From a virus: a DNA stretch of 64,000 nt. Under the pieces are notes generated by a model. The model worked only from the letters and a program-made list of their open reading frames with translations. It was not told the origin of the DNA and made no database searches. How positions within the stretch are numbered: the stretch's first letter is position 1; each line of letters opens with the position of its first letter. The stretch is from the IMG/VR virus record IMGVR_UViG_3300028746_000014, positions 1 to 64,000 of that record; one strand, 5' to 3'. Shown here in pieces: positions 14,490-22,260 of the stretch. Position numbers and translations under genes: made by a program.

Positions 14490-14672
14490 ATGGCAAAGTT
14501 TGCCACGATTGAAATCGATGAGAACGGCGAGATTAGTGTTGAACTCGACGGCTTCAAGGGTGTAGGATGTGCAGCAGTGATGGACACCCTCACCAAAGGT
14601 TCTAAGGTCACTCACCGGCAGAAAAAGCCTGAGTACCGGACGACGACAACCACAACAGTGTGCGCTAAGTAA
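14490..14672 (+). CDS. DUF2997 protein
   Basis: 60 residues, 12 nt after DUF1257. The pattern TIEIDENGEISVELDGFKGVGC, then VMDTLTKGSKVTHRQKKPEY, fits the DUF2997 family (an acidic I-D-x-x-G strand, a G-x-x-C turn, and a short helix). Family function is unknown; constant pairing with DUF1257 suggests a joint complex. Confidence 0.7.
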   Translation: MAKFATIEIDENGEISVELDGFKGVGCAAVMDTLTKGSKVTHRQKKPEYRTTTTTTVCAK

Positions 14673-14701
14673 GGCACACTTCAACCTCACTCTGAACCAA
14701 C

Positions 14702-14716
14702 CTAACCTGCAAAGGA
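14702..14716 (+). repeat. Repeated leader, family 3 copy 1
   Basis: CTAACCTGCAAAGGA recurs at 34402-34416 and 36205-36219, always 5-9 nt ahead of a start codon. It contains the ribosome-binding site but the identity extends upstream of it. Confidence 0.65.
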
Positions 14717-14723
14717 CTAGACC

Positions 14724-15041
14724 ATGCCAGTATCACTCGCCCGTCGTCTCCGCCGTATCGGATACCTGCCCAAGCTAACCATCGATCAGGTGGTTGATCC
14801 GAACCAAGTCAAGAAGCTTCAGAACGCCGCCAAGAAGCCCCGGCTTCAGGCCGCCATCCTTGCCTCCATCGCGGAGGAAATCAATCACCCGCGTGCGATG
14901 GAGCTTGACCCCGCTGACCGTGCAACCGTCGAGGCCCTTGTCCGCAAGCTGTGGCACGAGAAGCACCCCGGCAAGCCCAACCAGAAGCCCGCGAAGCAGC
15001 ACCGTCGCTCGAAGTCGCGGACGAAGAAGGCGGGCAAATAA
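14724..15041 (+). CDS. Small basic hypothetical protein
   Basis: 105 residues, very rich in Lys, Arg and Pro, with a C-terminal tail (NQKPAKQHRRSKSRTKKAGK) that would bind nucleic acid non-specifically. The start follows a family-3 leader. Unrecognised. Confidence 0.6.
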   Translation: MPVSLARRLRRIGYLPKLTIDQVVDPNQVKKLQNAAKKPRLQAAILASIAEEINHPRAMELDPADRATVEALVRKLWHEKHPGKPNQKPAKQHRRSKSRTKKAGK

Positions 15042-15042
15042 G

Positions 15043-15375
15043 ATGACCGACAAGACCGTGACCATCACAGTAGACGAAGACGGCGAGATCAAGTTTCTCG
15101 TCGATGAGCACAGTAAGCCCTTCATCACACCGGAGACGGTAGTGAAGCGTGCATCGCACGTAGAACCGGCTAACCCTCTCTTGCGCGTGATGTTTCACGG
15201 TCTTCGTTCGGTCTGCTCCCGTCAGTCCAGTCTAGCGGAGTTCACTCGGATGTGGCCATGCGACTGGCGCATCAACCTTGCACCCATCGGTGGTCCCATT
15301 CTCCCCGGCACCTATGAAGATCGACAGGACGCTATCGACGAGGAAGTGAGGTTCCTCAATGACACATTCGTTTAG
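15043..15375 (+). CDS. Hypothetical protein, DUF2997-like N terminus
   Basis: 110 residues from ATG 15043, 1 nt after the previous stop. The first strand (KTVTITVDEDGEIKFLVDE) is similar in style to the DUF2997 gene product two genes upstream and may be a diverged relative. The rest is unrecognised. An open frame continuing further upstream is only an alternative reading of the preceding gene. Confidence 0.55.
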   Translation: MTDKTVTITVDEDGEIKFLVDEHSKPFITPETVVKRASHVEPANPLLRVMFHGLRSVCSRQSSLAEFTRMWPCDWRINLAPIGGPILPGTYEDRQDAIDEEVRFLNDTFV

Positions 15376-15574
15376 TGACCCCGTATTCGCCTCTTCCTGC
15401 CTCTGCTGGGTAATTCTGGCCCTCTGGTACGGCAATATAGGCATCAGGGCCGCCTACTGGCACTGGAGGCTCAGGAAACAGTACCTCAGGATGTATGTAA
15501 TCGGCAGTAAGCTGCTCGTGGTCTGGGTAGACGACGGAGATGTCCAGATCAGTATCAAAGAAACCCTGAAATAA
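15359..15574 (+). CDS. Small membrane protein
   Basis: 71 residues overlapping the previous gene by 17 nt. An N-terminal hydrophobic segment (VFASSCLCWVILALWYGNIGI) likely spans the membrane, followed by a basic patch and a short beta-type tail. Function unknown. Confidence 0.5.
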   Translation: MTHSFSDPVFASSCLCWVILALWYGNIGIRAAYWHWRLRKQYLRMYVIGSKLLVVWVDDGDVQISIKETLK

Positions 15575-15578
15575 AAGC

Positions 15579-15607
15579 TTGACACGCACCGGGCACTTCG
15601 GTATCTT
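15579..15607 (+). promoter_or_regulatory. Promoter, TTGACA-N17-TATCTT
   Basis: GCTTGACACG (15577-15586) followed after 17 nt by TATCTT. The surrounding GAACGAGTACCACATTTC also resembles the region after the 7186 promoter, suggesting a duplicated promoter cassette. Confidence 0.65.
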
Positions 15608-15649
15608 GAACGAGTACCACATTTCGCAACACCAAGGAGCTTCACCTAT

Positions 15650-16594
15650 ATGGCATTCGCAATCGACACAGAGAAAGTCAACCACTCCTCCAAAGACCTC
15701 ACCGAGATCGTGTCCAAGACTGTTCTCCTCAAAGTCAAGTACGGTCGTCTGGGCAACACCCGCAACGTGGCCGGTGCATCGGTCCTCAGCACTGACGCCG
15801 ACGTATCCCTGCTGAAGGTATCGAAGACCCTCCTCGAATCGGACGAGCTTGAGAAGATTCGCAAGCACGACAGCATTCTGCGCAAGTGGCTGAACAACAC
15901 GGCCCTGCCGTACAAGGACATCGGCATCCTCATGGTGCCCGTGGGTGTGGTCCCTGAGGTTCAGCAGCGTCTCACAGAGCACGCGGCAGAGCGTAAAGAC
16001 CTCGTGGCCAAGTTCGTCGCCGCGTACCCCGGCCTCGTCGAGGCGTCCAAAGAGTCGCTGGGCAGTCTGGCCGTGGCCTCCGAGTATCCCCCGGTTGATC
16101 TGGTCTCCAGCTACTTCACCTTCGAGTGGGACTACCTGACCTTCGGCGTGCCTCTGAACCTGAAGGACATCAACCCTGAGTTGTTCGAAGCTGAGGCGGC
16201 CAAGGCACAAAAGCAGATTCAGGCCGTGGGTGAAGAGATCACGATCATGATGCGCGAGAACCTTCTCGAAGCTGTCATGCACCTCAAGTCGAAGCTTACC
16301 CCGGACGGCGAAGGCAAGATGCCCATCCTCCGCGAGTCAGCCATCCAGAACATTCAGGAGTTCATCTCAACCTTCGACATGCGCAACATCACCAGCGATA
16401 CCGAGCTGGAGGAGCAGGTTGCCAAGCTTCGCGGCCTGATCGAGGGGCAGAGTGCGAAGACGTTGAAGAGCAGCGACAAGTTCAAGGCCGACCTGTTGAA
16501 GGGTGTGGAGTCCATTGGTGAGGCGCTGGATGGCCTCGTGTACCAGTCCACTGGCCGCAAGTTCCGCGACGAGGAGGAACCAGTCGCGGCATAG
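15650..16594 (+). CDS. DUF3150-like protein with C-terminal tag
   Basis: 314 residues. The middle (WLNNTALPYKDIGILMVPVG, LVAKFVAAYPGLVEASKES, FTFEWDYLTFGVPLNL, RESAIQNIQEFISTFDMRNI) matches the layout of DUF3150 proteins, which tend to be encoded beside AAA/MoxR-type ATPases. Coiled-coil content is high from residue 180. It ends GRKFRDEEEPVAA, so the tag lies seven residues from the terminus. Own promoter (15579) and AAGGAG. A partnership with the permuted ATPase 2.4 kb upstream is suggested by the shared tag and by the family's usual neighbours. Confidence 0.65.
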   Translation: MAFAIDTEKVNHSSKDLTEIVSKTVLLKVKYGRLGNTRNVAGASVLSTDADVSLLKVSKTLLESDELEKIRKHDSILRKWLNNTALPYKDIGILMVPVGVVPEVQQRLTEHAAERKDLVAKFVAAYPGLVEASKESLGSLAVASEYPPVDLVSSYFTFEWDYLTFGVPLNLKDINPELFEAEAAKAQKQIQAVGEEITIMMRENLLEAVMHLKSKLTPDGEGKMPILRESAIQNIQEFISTFDMRNITSDTELEEQVAKLRGLIEGQSAKTLKSSDKFKADLLKGVESIGEALDGLVYQSTGRKFRDEEEPVAA

Positions 16595-16688
16595 ATCGAG
16601 CACTCCAACACGGGGTCGGGTCACAGGATGATACCGGCCCCCTAACCTACAGCGCACCTCTAACCCAGAAGTACAGGAGCAGTGACCA

Positions 16689-17369
16689 ATGCGAATCACC
16701 TTCAAGCAGTACATCCCAGTGGTAGCCGCACTTATCCTCGCGGCCTTGTCACTGACCGCGCACGCCGACACCCTCTCCCTCGTAAGCCCCGGCAATGTTG
16801 TCAACCCAACCGGCGCAGTCTACGTCGGGCCTTATAGCCTGTACGACTCCAACAAGAGCGACATCTCCGCCTTCTGCCTCGATGCCGACCGCGAAATCTA
16901 CGTGGGTGAGTCATGGCAGGCAACTCCGCAGAATCTCAGCGCAGCCCACCCGCCGAATGGGGACGACGTAACCAGTGCCCTCCTGCTCTATCAGGCGCAG
17001 ACCGGAGTTATCTCTGACACCACGGCGCAGCTCGATATCTGGGCCTTGACGGACGTGAACAGCGCCGAGACACTGGGCTGGAACTTCAACGCAGATGACC
17101 CGCTGCTCTTCCAAGACGAAACGCTGGCTCTGAGCGGCGACGTGACGCAGGCGTTCCTCCAGCAGTTCACCTTGTACACCGCCGTACCCGGTACGCAGAG
17201 CGAGGGCGGCACAGCGCAAGACTTCCTCCAGTTCACCTCGAACGGTACTGGACCAACGACACCGCTGGCACCTACCCCTGAACCCAGCAGCCTGCTGCTC
17301 TTAGGCACTGGACTCTTGGGGGGAGCCACAACGATCTACCGGCGCATGAGGGCAACGGTAACCTCGTAA
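16689..17369 (+). CDS. Secreted PEP-CTERM protein
   Basis: 226 residues. A signal peptide (residues 1-26, hydrophobic core VVAALILAALSL, cleavage after AHA) is followed by a beta-rich domain and a C-terminal PEP-CTERM sorting region: PTPEPSSLLLLGTGLLGG, a hydrophobic helix, then the basic RRMR. In bacteria this tail is recognised by an exosortase that cleaves and processes the protein at the cell surface. PEPSSLLLLGTG is typical of acidobacterial proteins. A phage copy suggests surface modification of the infected host or a moron acquired from it. ATG 16689 has AGGAGC upstream. Confidence 0.8.
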   Translation: MRITFKQYIPVVAALILAALSLTAHADTLSLVSPGNVVNPTGAVYVGPYSLYDSNKSDISAFCLDADREIYVGESWQATPQNLSAAHPPNGDDVTSALLLYQAQTGVISDTTAQLDIWALTDVNSAETLGWNFNADDPLLFQDETLALSGDVTQAFLQQFTLYTAVPGTQSEGGTAQDFLQFTSNGTGPTTPLAPTPEPSSLLLLGTGLLGGATTIYRRMRATVTS

Positions 17370-17494
17370 CCTCGTAAGCTAGTAGTGGTGGCACGGGCCG
17401 GTTGGCCGTAGTCTTCAGCGCATCTGGTGCATTGCAGAGTACGACCAACCTCAACCTTCACGCAAGACTCACCTATTCGTCCTAGGAGGACACC

Positions 17495-18046
17495 ATGATT
17501 TTCGATTCGACCAAGAACTACCTCAGCCTTCCCACCATCGCCAAGCTTACGGTCATCGCGCAGATGGTAGTCGCACACGCAAACCTTTACGCGCAAGAGC
17601 GGTTCTGTTCGCTCATCCCTTCAGGCACAAGCGCCACTGATGCCTTCTCGGAACGCTATGGAGCTAACTATAATGCAGTGATCGACGCCGCCAAGAAGGG
17701 ACAGGAGAATGGAGACTGTGGCACTATCCTCTGCTTCGCTGGATGGTACGCCTGCCTGTTCGAGACTCCTGAACAATATCTTGCGATTGTCAAGGCCGGT
17801 GTGCAGCAGGGAGGGTTCGAGGATAACACCTTCCTCATCAACGCACGCAACGGTCTTGGACTTGACCGCCGACAAGCCCGCGCACTCTTCGGGCATCCGG
17901 ACGAGTGGCCATATGAGTTCAAAATCCGGTACAACAAAGCGAAGACTCCCAAGGGCCGAGCGAAGGCGGGTCACGACCGCATCATGGCCTTCATCAAGGA
18001 GTACACTGCACCTAAAGTGCGCAAGTCCAAGAAGACCGAAGTCTAA
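17495..18046 (+). CDS. Hypothetical phage protein with CGT-LCFAGW motif
   Basis: 183 residues; AGGAGG precedes the ATG. The segment DCGTILCFAGWYACLF resembles a motif found in many phage and bacterial proteins of unknown function (C-G-T-x-x-C-x-A-G-W). N-terminal helices could form a compact domain, and the C terminus is lysine-rich. Followed by a weak terminator. Confidence 0.6.
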   Translation: MIFDSTKNYLSLPTIAKLTVIAQMVVAHANLYAQERFCSLIPSGTSATDAFSERYGANYNAVIDAAKKGQENGDCGTILCFAGWYACLFETPEQYLAIVKAGVQQGGFEDNTFLINARNGLGLDRRQARALFGHPDEWPYEFKIRYNKAKTPKGRAKAGHDRIMAFIKEYTAPKVRKSKKTEV

Positions 18047-18064
18047 CAAGGTAGCACTACCTCC

Positions 18065-18094
18065 GGGCCGGTCAGGACGACGGCCCATTCTTTT
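18065..18094 (+). terminator. Rho-independent terminator
   Basis: GGGCCG and CGGCCC form a perfect 6-bp stem with a 10-nt loop, followed by ATTCTTTT. It ends the unit holding the PEP-CTERM gene and 17495-18046. Confidence 0.55.
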
Positions 18095-18112
18095 ACTTCA
18101 ACCGGAGGGCCT

Positions 18113-18373
18113 ATGGGATACATTACGAAACGGATGGTGCATAACACAGTGCCCAGTCCGCGACCAGCATACTCGAAAGTGATGAGATCGTGCATCAAGA
18201 AAAAGAAGTACGGCACACCCGAGAAGGCGCAGAGTGTGATACAGTCGATCATAGACACGGGGAACGACACCGATCCAGAGCACCCCCTGAGACCTTACAA
18301 GTGTGACCACTGCATGTATTGGCACGTAGGTCACGACAAGAGAGTAGAAGCACAGGAGAGGAAAAATGGTTGA
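18113..18373 (+). CDS. Small zinc-finger protein
   Basis: 86 residues with GGAGGG before the ATG. The end part PYKCDHCMYWHVGH has the spacing C-x2-C-x4-H, typical of phage zinc fingers for small RNA/DNA-interacting proteins; a further Cys is at about residue 27. Basic N terminus. Function unknown. Confidence 0.6.
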   Translation: MGYITKRMVHNTVPSPRPAYSKVMRSCIKKKKYGTPEKAQSVIQSIIDTGNDTDPEHPLRPYKCDHCMYWHVGHDKRVEAQERKNG

Positions 18374-18635
18374 GATCGAGATCGAGTACCATGAACCAGA
18401 ACAGACCGAGCGCGTGTGCGCCGGGACGTTCTTCTTCAACCGCCCTGAAGATGGGGCAGAAGTAGAAGCTAAGTTCTATGTCAAGTGTGCTCCGCATGAT
18501 CCGCATAACCCAACGGTTTGTGATGCACGGGTAGACGCATTGAATACGCAGTTCACCGATATGTACAGCCAGCTTCAGGGTCAGGGCTGCTACAACATCA
18601 AGTACAAGGATTGCATCCCGAGTCCTTTCTTCTAG
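18366..18635 (+). CDS. Small hypothetical protein
   Basis: 89-residue acidic protein overlapping the zinc-finger gene by 8 nt. Four cysteines, widely spaced, and a C-terminal PSPFF. Unrecognised. Confidence 0.55.
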   Translation: MVEIEIEYHEPEQTERVCAGTFFFNRPEDGAEVEAKFYVKCAPHDPHNPTVCDARVDALNTQFTDMYSQLQGQGCYNIKYKDCIPSPFF

Positions 18636-18644
18636 GAGAAAATA

Positions 18645-19166
18645 ATGGCATTCAGAGGTAATGTACTCGGCTACGAACGTTACACGACCGTATACAACTA
18701 CACCAAGGAACATGGTGAGGTATCCATAGACCAAGTGGTCAAAGATACATCTATACCACGCAGCGTAGTGTGGAGGATACTGGTAAACGGCAAGGACTTC
18801 AAAGAATCAAGGCGGCAACCCAGAGGGGGTCATGGTCCGGCAGTACGGTACTTCGTCGCCCTCCCACCAATGGTGGCTGACGACCCTCCAGTGTTTACCA
18901 AGGAAGAGCGCAGGCTTCTCAAGGTCAGGGAAGCATTTGAGAAACCAAAGGAACTCTGGGCCGACTATCGGGCACTCCACGCAATCGACGAGACACCGGG
19001 AATGAACACGGTAGAGGTACTCGCAGCTATGGGGTACAGTCCGGGGGTACACCCCGAGGTGCGTGCTAAGCTAAAGAACCTACCCGGTGTCTTTATCCAG
19101 AGGAAGGGCAACAACTTGCTTTATTACACACAGGAAGATGCTGCGTATTTAGGCATTGACAAGTAG
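18645..19166 (+). CDS. Putative winged-helix DNA-binding protein
   Basis: 173 residues with GGAG before the ATG. Residues 10-50 (YTTVYNYTKEHGEVSIDQVVKDTSIPRSVVWRILVNG) read as a helix-turn-helix in which VSIDQVVKDTSIP is the first helix and SVVWRILV the recognition helix. A second such unit may be near TVEVLAAMGYSPGVHPEVRAKL. It could act as a transcription regulator; it precedes the recombinase gene and its 3' end overlaps that gene's promoter. Confidence 0.55.
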   Translation: MAFRGNVLGYERYTTVYNYTKEHGEVSIDQVVKDTSIPRSVVWRILVNGKDFKESRRQPRGGHGPAVRYFVALPPMVADDPPVFTKEERRLLKVREAFEKPKELWADYRALHAIDETPGMNTVEVLAAMGYSPGVHPEVRAKLKNLPGVFIQRKGNNLLYYTQEDAAYLGIDK

Positions 19167-19184
19167 ATCATCGTTTGCTAGTCT
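19156..19184 (+). promoter_or_regulatory. Promoter, TTGACA-N17-TAGTCT, ahead of the recombinase
   Basis: The -35 box overlaps the end of the previous gene. The -10 (19179-19184) is only 19 nt from the recombinase ATG, so the transcript leader is very short. Confidence 0.6.
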
Positions 19185-19202
19185 GTACTTGAGGTGAACG
19201 GA

Positions 19203-19733
19203 ATGAAGTATCTAAAGATTGACCAAGTGAAGGCGGTACTCAGGGAGATCGAGAGCGAGAAGGGTGAGAGGTTCAAGCTGGCCTACCTCATCGGTTTCTG
19301 GCATGGCTTGCGGGCCTCCGAGATCACTGGTATCAAAGGGCGCGACCTTCGCCACGGATACGTGGACTGTAAGCGCCTGAAGGGATCGCTGGCTACCTCG
19401 CAACGGTGGCAGAAGCATCCTGACCCGGAGCTGGACGAGTACGCAATGCTCGAACGGTTGGAGATCGCGGACGATGAGCTGCTGCTGCCCATCGGTCGTG
19501 ACTGGGTTCGCAAAGTATTCAAAGCCGCTGCACTGCGGGCTGGTATCAACCCACGGTTCGCGCACACGCACACGCTGAAGCACTCGATTGCCATGCTCGT
19601 CATTGGGTCCGGTATTGAGAACGCTAAACAAAGACTTGGCCACAAGAGCTTGTCCTCGACTGGCTACTACCTGAGAGTGTCTGACGATACTGCTTCAGAT
19701 GCAATCAACTCCCATCTAGGAATCGAGGCATAA
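19203..19733 (+). CDS. Tyrosine recombinase, catalytic domain only
   Basis: 176 residues from ATG 19203, chosen because GAGGTGA (19191-19197) sits 5 nt upstream; GTG 19194 is inside that site. All expected catalytic boxes are recognisable: HGLRASEI (catalytic Arg), a Lys in CKRLKGS, HTLKHS (box II, with Lys where Arg is usual), LGHKSLSSTGYYLRV (His and nucleophilic Tyr). The usual N-terminal core-binding domain is missing, so the protein is half the normal length of phage integrases. It may integrate, resolve multimers, or be a remnant. No att site is recognised. Confidence 0.75.
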   Translation: MKYLKIDQVKAVLREIESEKGERFKLAYLIGFWHGLRASEITGIKGRDLRHGYVDCKRLKGSLATSQRWQKHPDPELDEYAMLERLEIADDELLLPIGRDWVRKVFKAAALRAGINPRFAHTHTLKHSIAMLVIGSGIENAKQRLGHKSLSSTGYYLRVSDDTASDAINSHLGIEA

Positions 19734-20345
19734 GTGAATCCATCGAGCGCAATACTCTCCAAGTCTCTCGTCAACTGCCACTGCAAGGGCATGGACTCCT
19801 TACTCATCAAAGAAGGGCCGGGGATGGTCCGCATGTTCATCGCCCGCCCTGAACATGAGCTGTGGCGTAACAACCCCGGCACATTTGGTGTAACCTTCTC
19901 GATTGCCCTTCACCGGCATCGTACGGATGTCACACTCATGCCAGTGTTAGGTGAGCTATATAACGTCGAGGCAGCCATGGGCCAGAGTGATCCTCTCGTC
20001 AGCACAGTACCCATGCAGAGCTTTAGCTATGCGTCACCGATCCTTGAGAAGGATGGTAGGGGTGGCTTTGCGCCCTTGGATCGCGCCTACCTACCTCTGA
20101 GGCTCAGGGCGAGGCGTCTCTTGGAACCCACTCACCTCGCTGCGCAGGCTCTCCACTCGGTCTATGTCCCAAAGGGCAAACCGGCTGCGTGGTTCATCTT
20201 TGAAGGAGAGCCGAACCGCGAGTACAATTCCATCGTATACTCTAACGACTTCTCACTGGACAAGCTGGACCTGTCCCAGTACGACCAGCCGATGACATCT
20301 GATCGCCTACGCGAGGACTTGGAGCTGATAGGAGTTCGCTGCTAA
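19734..20345 (+). CDS. Hypothetical protein, 203 residues
   Basis: GTG start right after the recombinase stop. Soluble, beta-rich in appearance, with an RLRARRLLEPTHLAAQALHSV helix in the centre. No family recognised. Its stop overlaps the next ATG. Confidence 0.6.
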   Translation: MNPSSAILSKSLVNCHCKGMDSLLIKEGPGMVRMFIARPEHELWRNNPGTFGVTFSIALHRHRTDVTLMPVLGELYNVEAAMGQSDPLVSTVPMQSFSYASPILEKDGRGGFAPLDRAYLPLRLRARRLLEPTHLAAQALHSVYVPKGKPAAWFIFEGEPNREYNSIVYSNDFSLDKLDLSQYDQPMTSDRLREDLELIGVRC

Positions 20346-20908
20346 TGGGCGTTCTCCCCGGCGTACCCGGTACGCCTAGCAAGTTCACAATGAAGAAGGA
20401 CTCATTCGGGGGAATCAACGTCTACGATGAGGACGGCTACCTCGTGGTGGGAACCGGCACTGTTGCTGAGGCGAAGGCGTCGGTAGCGAAGTACATGCCC
20501 CCGAAAGTGGACCCGTACACGGGTGGCCCGCTACCATCGATGATGTCTGTGGGTGCGCTATACTGGACGACCAAGGAGGGTAAGAAGGTACTACTCTCCG
20601 AGATGGAAGACTCGCACCTGATGAACGCGCTCTTTATGACTGAGCGCAACCTGAAGACTGCGAATGAGAAAATGGATGCACTGAGCGTAGAGATGACCGA
20701 GTTGCAGAACAAGCGCAACAAGCTCAGGGACTCCCTGAATATCTACGAAAAGAATCAGGAGAAGCTGAAGTTAGAAAAGAAGCGAAGACAGAATGCGAAG
20801 CTGGCTGAGAAAGAAGCTGTGTTATTACAGATGCGTGAGGCCCAAGCGAAGCATAAGGTTGTGGTAGTAAAACCCGAGCATGTAGGCAGGAGGTTCCGTG
20901 ATGAGTGA
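20345..20908 (+). CDS. Coiled-coil protein with C-terminal GRRFRDE tag
   Basis: 187 residues. The N-terminal part (GINVYDEDGYLVVGTGTVAEAKASVAKYM) is a small alpha/beta unit; residues 95-170 form a long, highly charged coiled coil. The last seven residues are GRRFRDE, the exact terminal form of the tag. The last tag codons also contain the AGGAGG ribosome-binding site of the overlapping next gene. Function unknown; the coil suggests oligomerisation. Confidence 0.65.
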   Translation: MGVLPGVPGTPSKFTMKKDSFGGINVYDEDGYLVVGTGTVAEAKASVAKYMPPKVDPYTGGPLPSMMSVGALYWTTKEGKKVLLSEMEDSHLMNALFMTERNLKTANEKMDALSVEMTELQNKRNKLRDSLNIYEKNQEKLKLEKKRRQNAKLAEKEAVLLQMREAQAKHKVVVVKPEHVGRRFRDE

Positions 20909-21209
20909 GGGGATGTGGATTCGATGTGAATGGTGCGGACTGACTGACTGCAATCATGCACCTGTCTATGATGCTCTTCTGGACGCACTAGGGGCTGGCG
21001 AATCTATCCGCATCGAATTTCAAAACTATACACAGGGGCAGATCGATGAAATCTACGAAGTATGCGGAGAAGATGTAGACGCCTTCATGTTTCCAGAAAA
21101 TCAGACCAAGGGTGGGCTTCGACCGCTTAGAGAATGCCCTGCTTGCGGACTAGGTATGCCGGATTCTCATGTTTGCAGGGCCAAGGTGGGCACTACGCTA
21201 ACTGCATAG
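20901..21209 (+). CDS. Small Cys-rich protein
   Basis: 102 residues from ATG 20901, overlapping the previous gene by 8 nt. Two Cys clusters (WIRCEWCGLTDCNH near the start, ECPACGLGMPDSHVC near the end) look like two zinc-binding knuckles flanking an acidic helical middle. Unrecognised family. Confidence 0.6.
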   Translation: MSEGMWIRCEWCGLTDCNHAPVYDALLDALGAGESIRIEFQNYTQGQIDEIYEVCGEDVDAFMFPENQTKGGLRPLRECPACGLGMPDSHVCRAKVGTTLTA

Positions 21210-21280
21210 GAAATCTCTGCACGGACACACTGAATAACAAGCCAAACTGCAAATTGAAACCCAAGGGAGGAAGTTTAGAG

Positions 21281-21583
21281 ATGAAGATAATACTATTGCT
21301 AGTTCTACTGTCAAGTCAGACACGCCTGCCAGTACCGAAGCCGTCGACGCCATCGGAGGAGTCTTGCAGGGATCATCTATCCCGTCTGCAAACATCGTTG
21401 GCCCGTACAGCGTATCTTCTTGGTAAGGACAAGCGGGCGCACCAGATCGAGAAGGACAAGGAGCATCGGTTCCAACCTCTCGTGCTTCAGGGCCGTGACC
21501 AGTGCTCTGATATGTACCTTCATAACCTCGACATAGAGCTGTCCTATGAGCAGTACGCCGTCACGGGGGTGGTGATCGAATGA
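21281..21583 (+). CDS. Small exported or membrane-anchored protein
   Basis: 100 residues from ATG 21281 with GGGAGG upstream. Residues 1-12 (MKIILLLVLLSS) are a short hydrophobic signal-like segment, then a Pro-rich stretch and a helical charged domain with two cysteines. The next gene encodes a small membrane protein overlapping by 4 nt; together they could be an envelope pair (for example spanin-like), which is only inference as no lipobox is present. Confidence 0.5.
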   Translation: MKIILLLVLLSSQTRLPVPKPSTPSEESCRDHLSRLQTSLARTAYLLGKDKRAHQIEKDKEHRFQPLVLQGRDQCSDMYLHNLDIELSYEQYAVTGVVIE

Positions 21584-21711
21584 GGGAGATCATCATGGAC
21601 TTTATAATCCGAGCTGGCCGCATTTATCTTGTGGGTATTGCTGTCGTGCTCGTTGTAGTAGCTGGTTACACGTTGAGACAAAGATGGCTTGACAGGAAGA
21701 GCCGACTGTAG
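21580..21711 (+). CDS. Small membrane protein, 43 residues
   Basis: Starts inside the previous gene (ATGA). One transmembrane helix (IYLVGIAVVLVVVAGYTL) followed by a strongly basic tail (RQRWLDRKSRL), so the tail is expected on the cytoplasmic side. Its 3' end contains the -35 box of the promoter at 21689. Confidence 0.5.
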   Translation: MREIIMDFIIRAGRIYLVGIAVVLVVVAGYTLRQRWLDRKSRL

Positions 21712-21717
21712 TACTGT
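21689..21717 (+). promoter_or_regulatory. Promoter, TTGACA-N17-TACTGT
   Basis: Perfect -35, 17-nt spacer, -10 identical to the one at 499-504. It lies about 80 nt before the gene at 21796; the leader between them contains a short ACCA/TGGT hairpin but no other recognised signal. Confidence 0.65.
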
Positions 21718-21795
21718 AAAGAAGTACCGCTTCACCCATCACGGTCTGGGGAACCACCCGGATGGTCGCACGACACTGTATTAGGAATCACCCGT

Positions 21796-22260
21796 TTGTC
21801 AAACAAGAAGGCTTCACTCGGCGCACTCAAGGCCGGTTACGACGCATACTATGGTGCTTACAGCACTGGATACTTTGGAGCAGACCACAAACCGCAACGC
21901 ATCGACGTTCCGTACACTACCAACCCGCAGCGTGATCTATGGCTCAAAGGTTGGCGCTTCGCCCAGAAGACTCATGAGCGCGGTGGTCACTTCAGCCACA
22001 CCCCGCAGTTCCCGCACTACTACCTAGGGCCGGACAAGGCGGCGATTCAAGCAGCAAAGCAGAAGGCTCAGGCCGCGTTCAAGGCCAAGCAGAAGTCGAA
22101 GGATGGATTCAAGACCTATCCTAAGAATGGACCCGCCACTGTGGTCCGTGTTAGGGTTCAACCTAACGGTACTGAGAAGCGTACAGTCGTTCAACGGGGC
22201 GATGTGAACCTCAACCGGCTGGAGAATCGCTTCAACAAGAAGAACAGGACGGTAGTATAG
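21796..22260 (+). CDS. Hypothetical basic protein
   Basis: 154 residues from a TTG start (21796). The first half (LKAGYDAYYGAYSTGYFGADHK) is aromatic-rich; the second is strongly basic with VVRVRVQPNGTEKRTVVQRGDVNLNRL. It could bind nucleic acid. Unrecognised. The ribosome-binding site is weak (AGGA, 9 nt before the start codon). Confidence 0.5.
   Translation: MSNKKASLGALKAGYDAYYGAYSTGYFGADHKPQRIDVPYTTNPQRDLWLKGWRFAQKTHERGGHFSHTPQFPHYYLGPDKAAIQAAKQKAQAAFKAKQKSKDGFKTYPKNGPATVVRVRVQPNGTEKRTVVQRGDVNLNRLENRFNKKNRTVV

Noticed and set aside
15356-16282. 308-residue leftward frame opposite the DUF3150-like gene
   Set aside because: Antisense shadow; the rightward gene has a promoter, ribosome-binding site and family match.
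19194-19202. GTG 19194 as the recombinase start
   Set aside because: It lies inside the GAGGTGA ribosome-binding site of ATG 19203.
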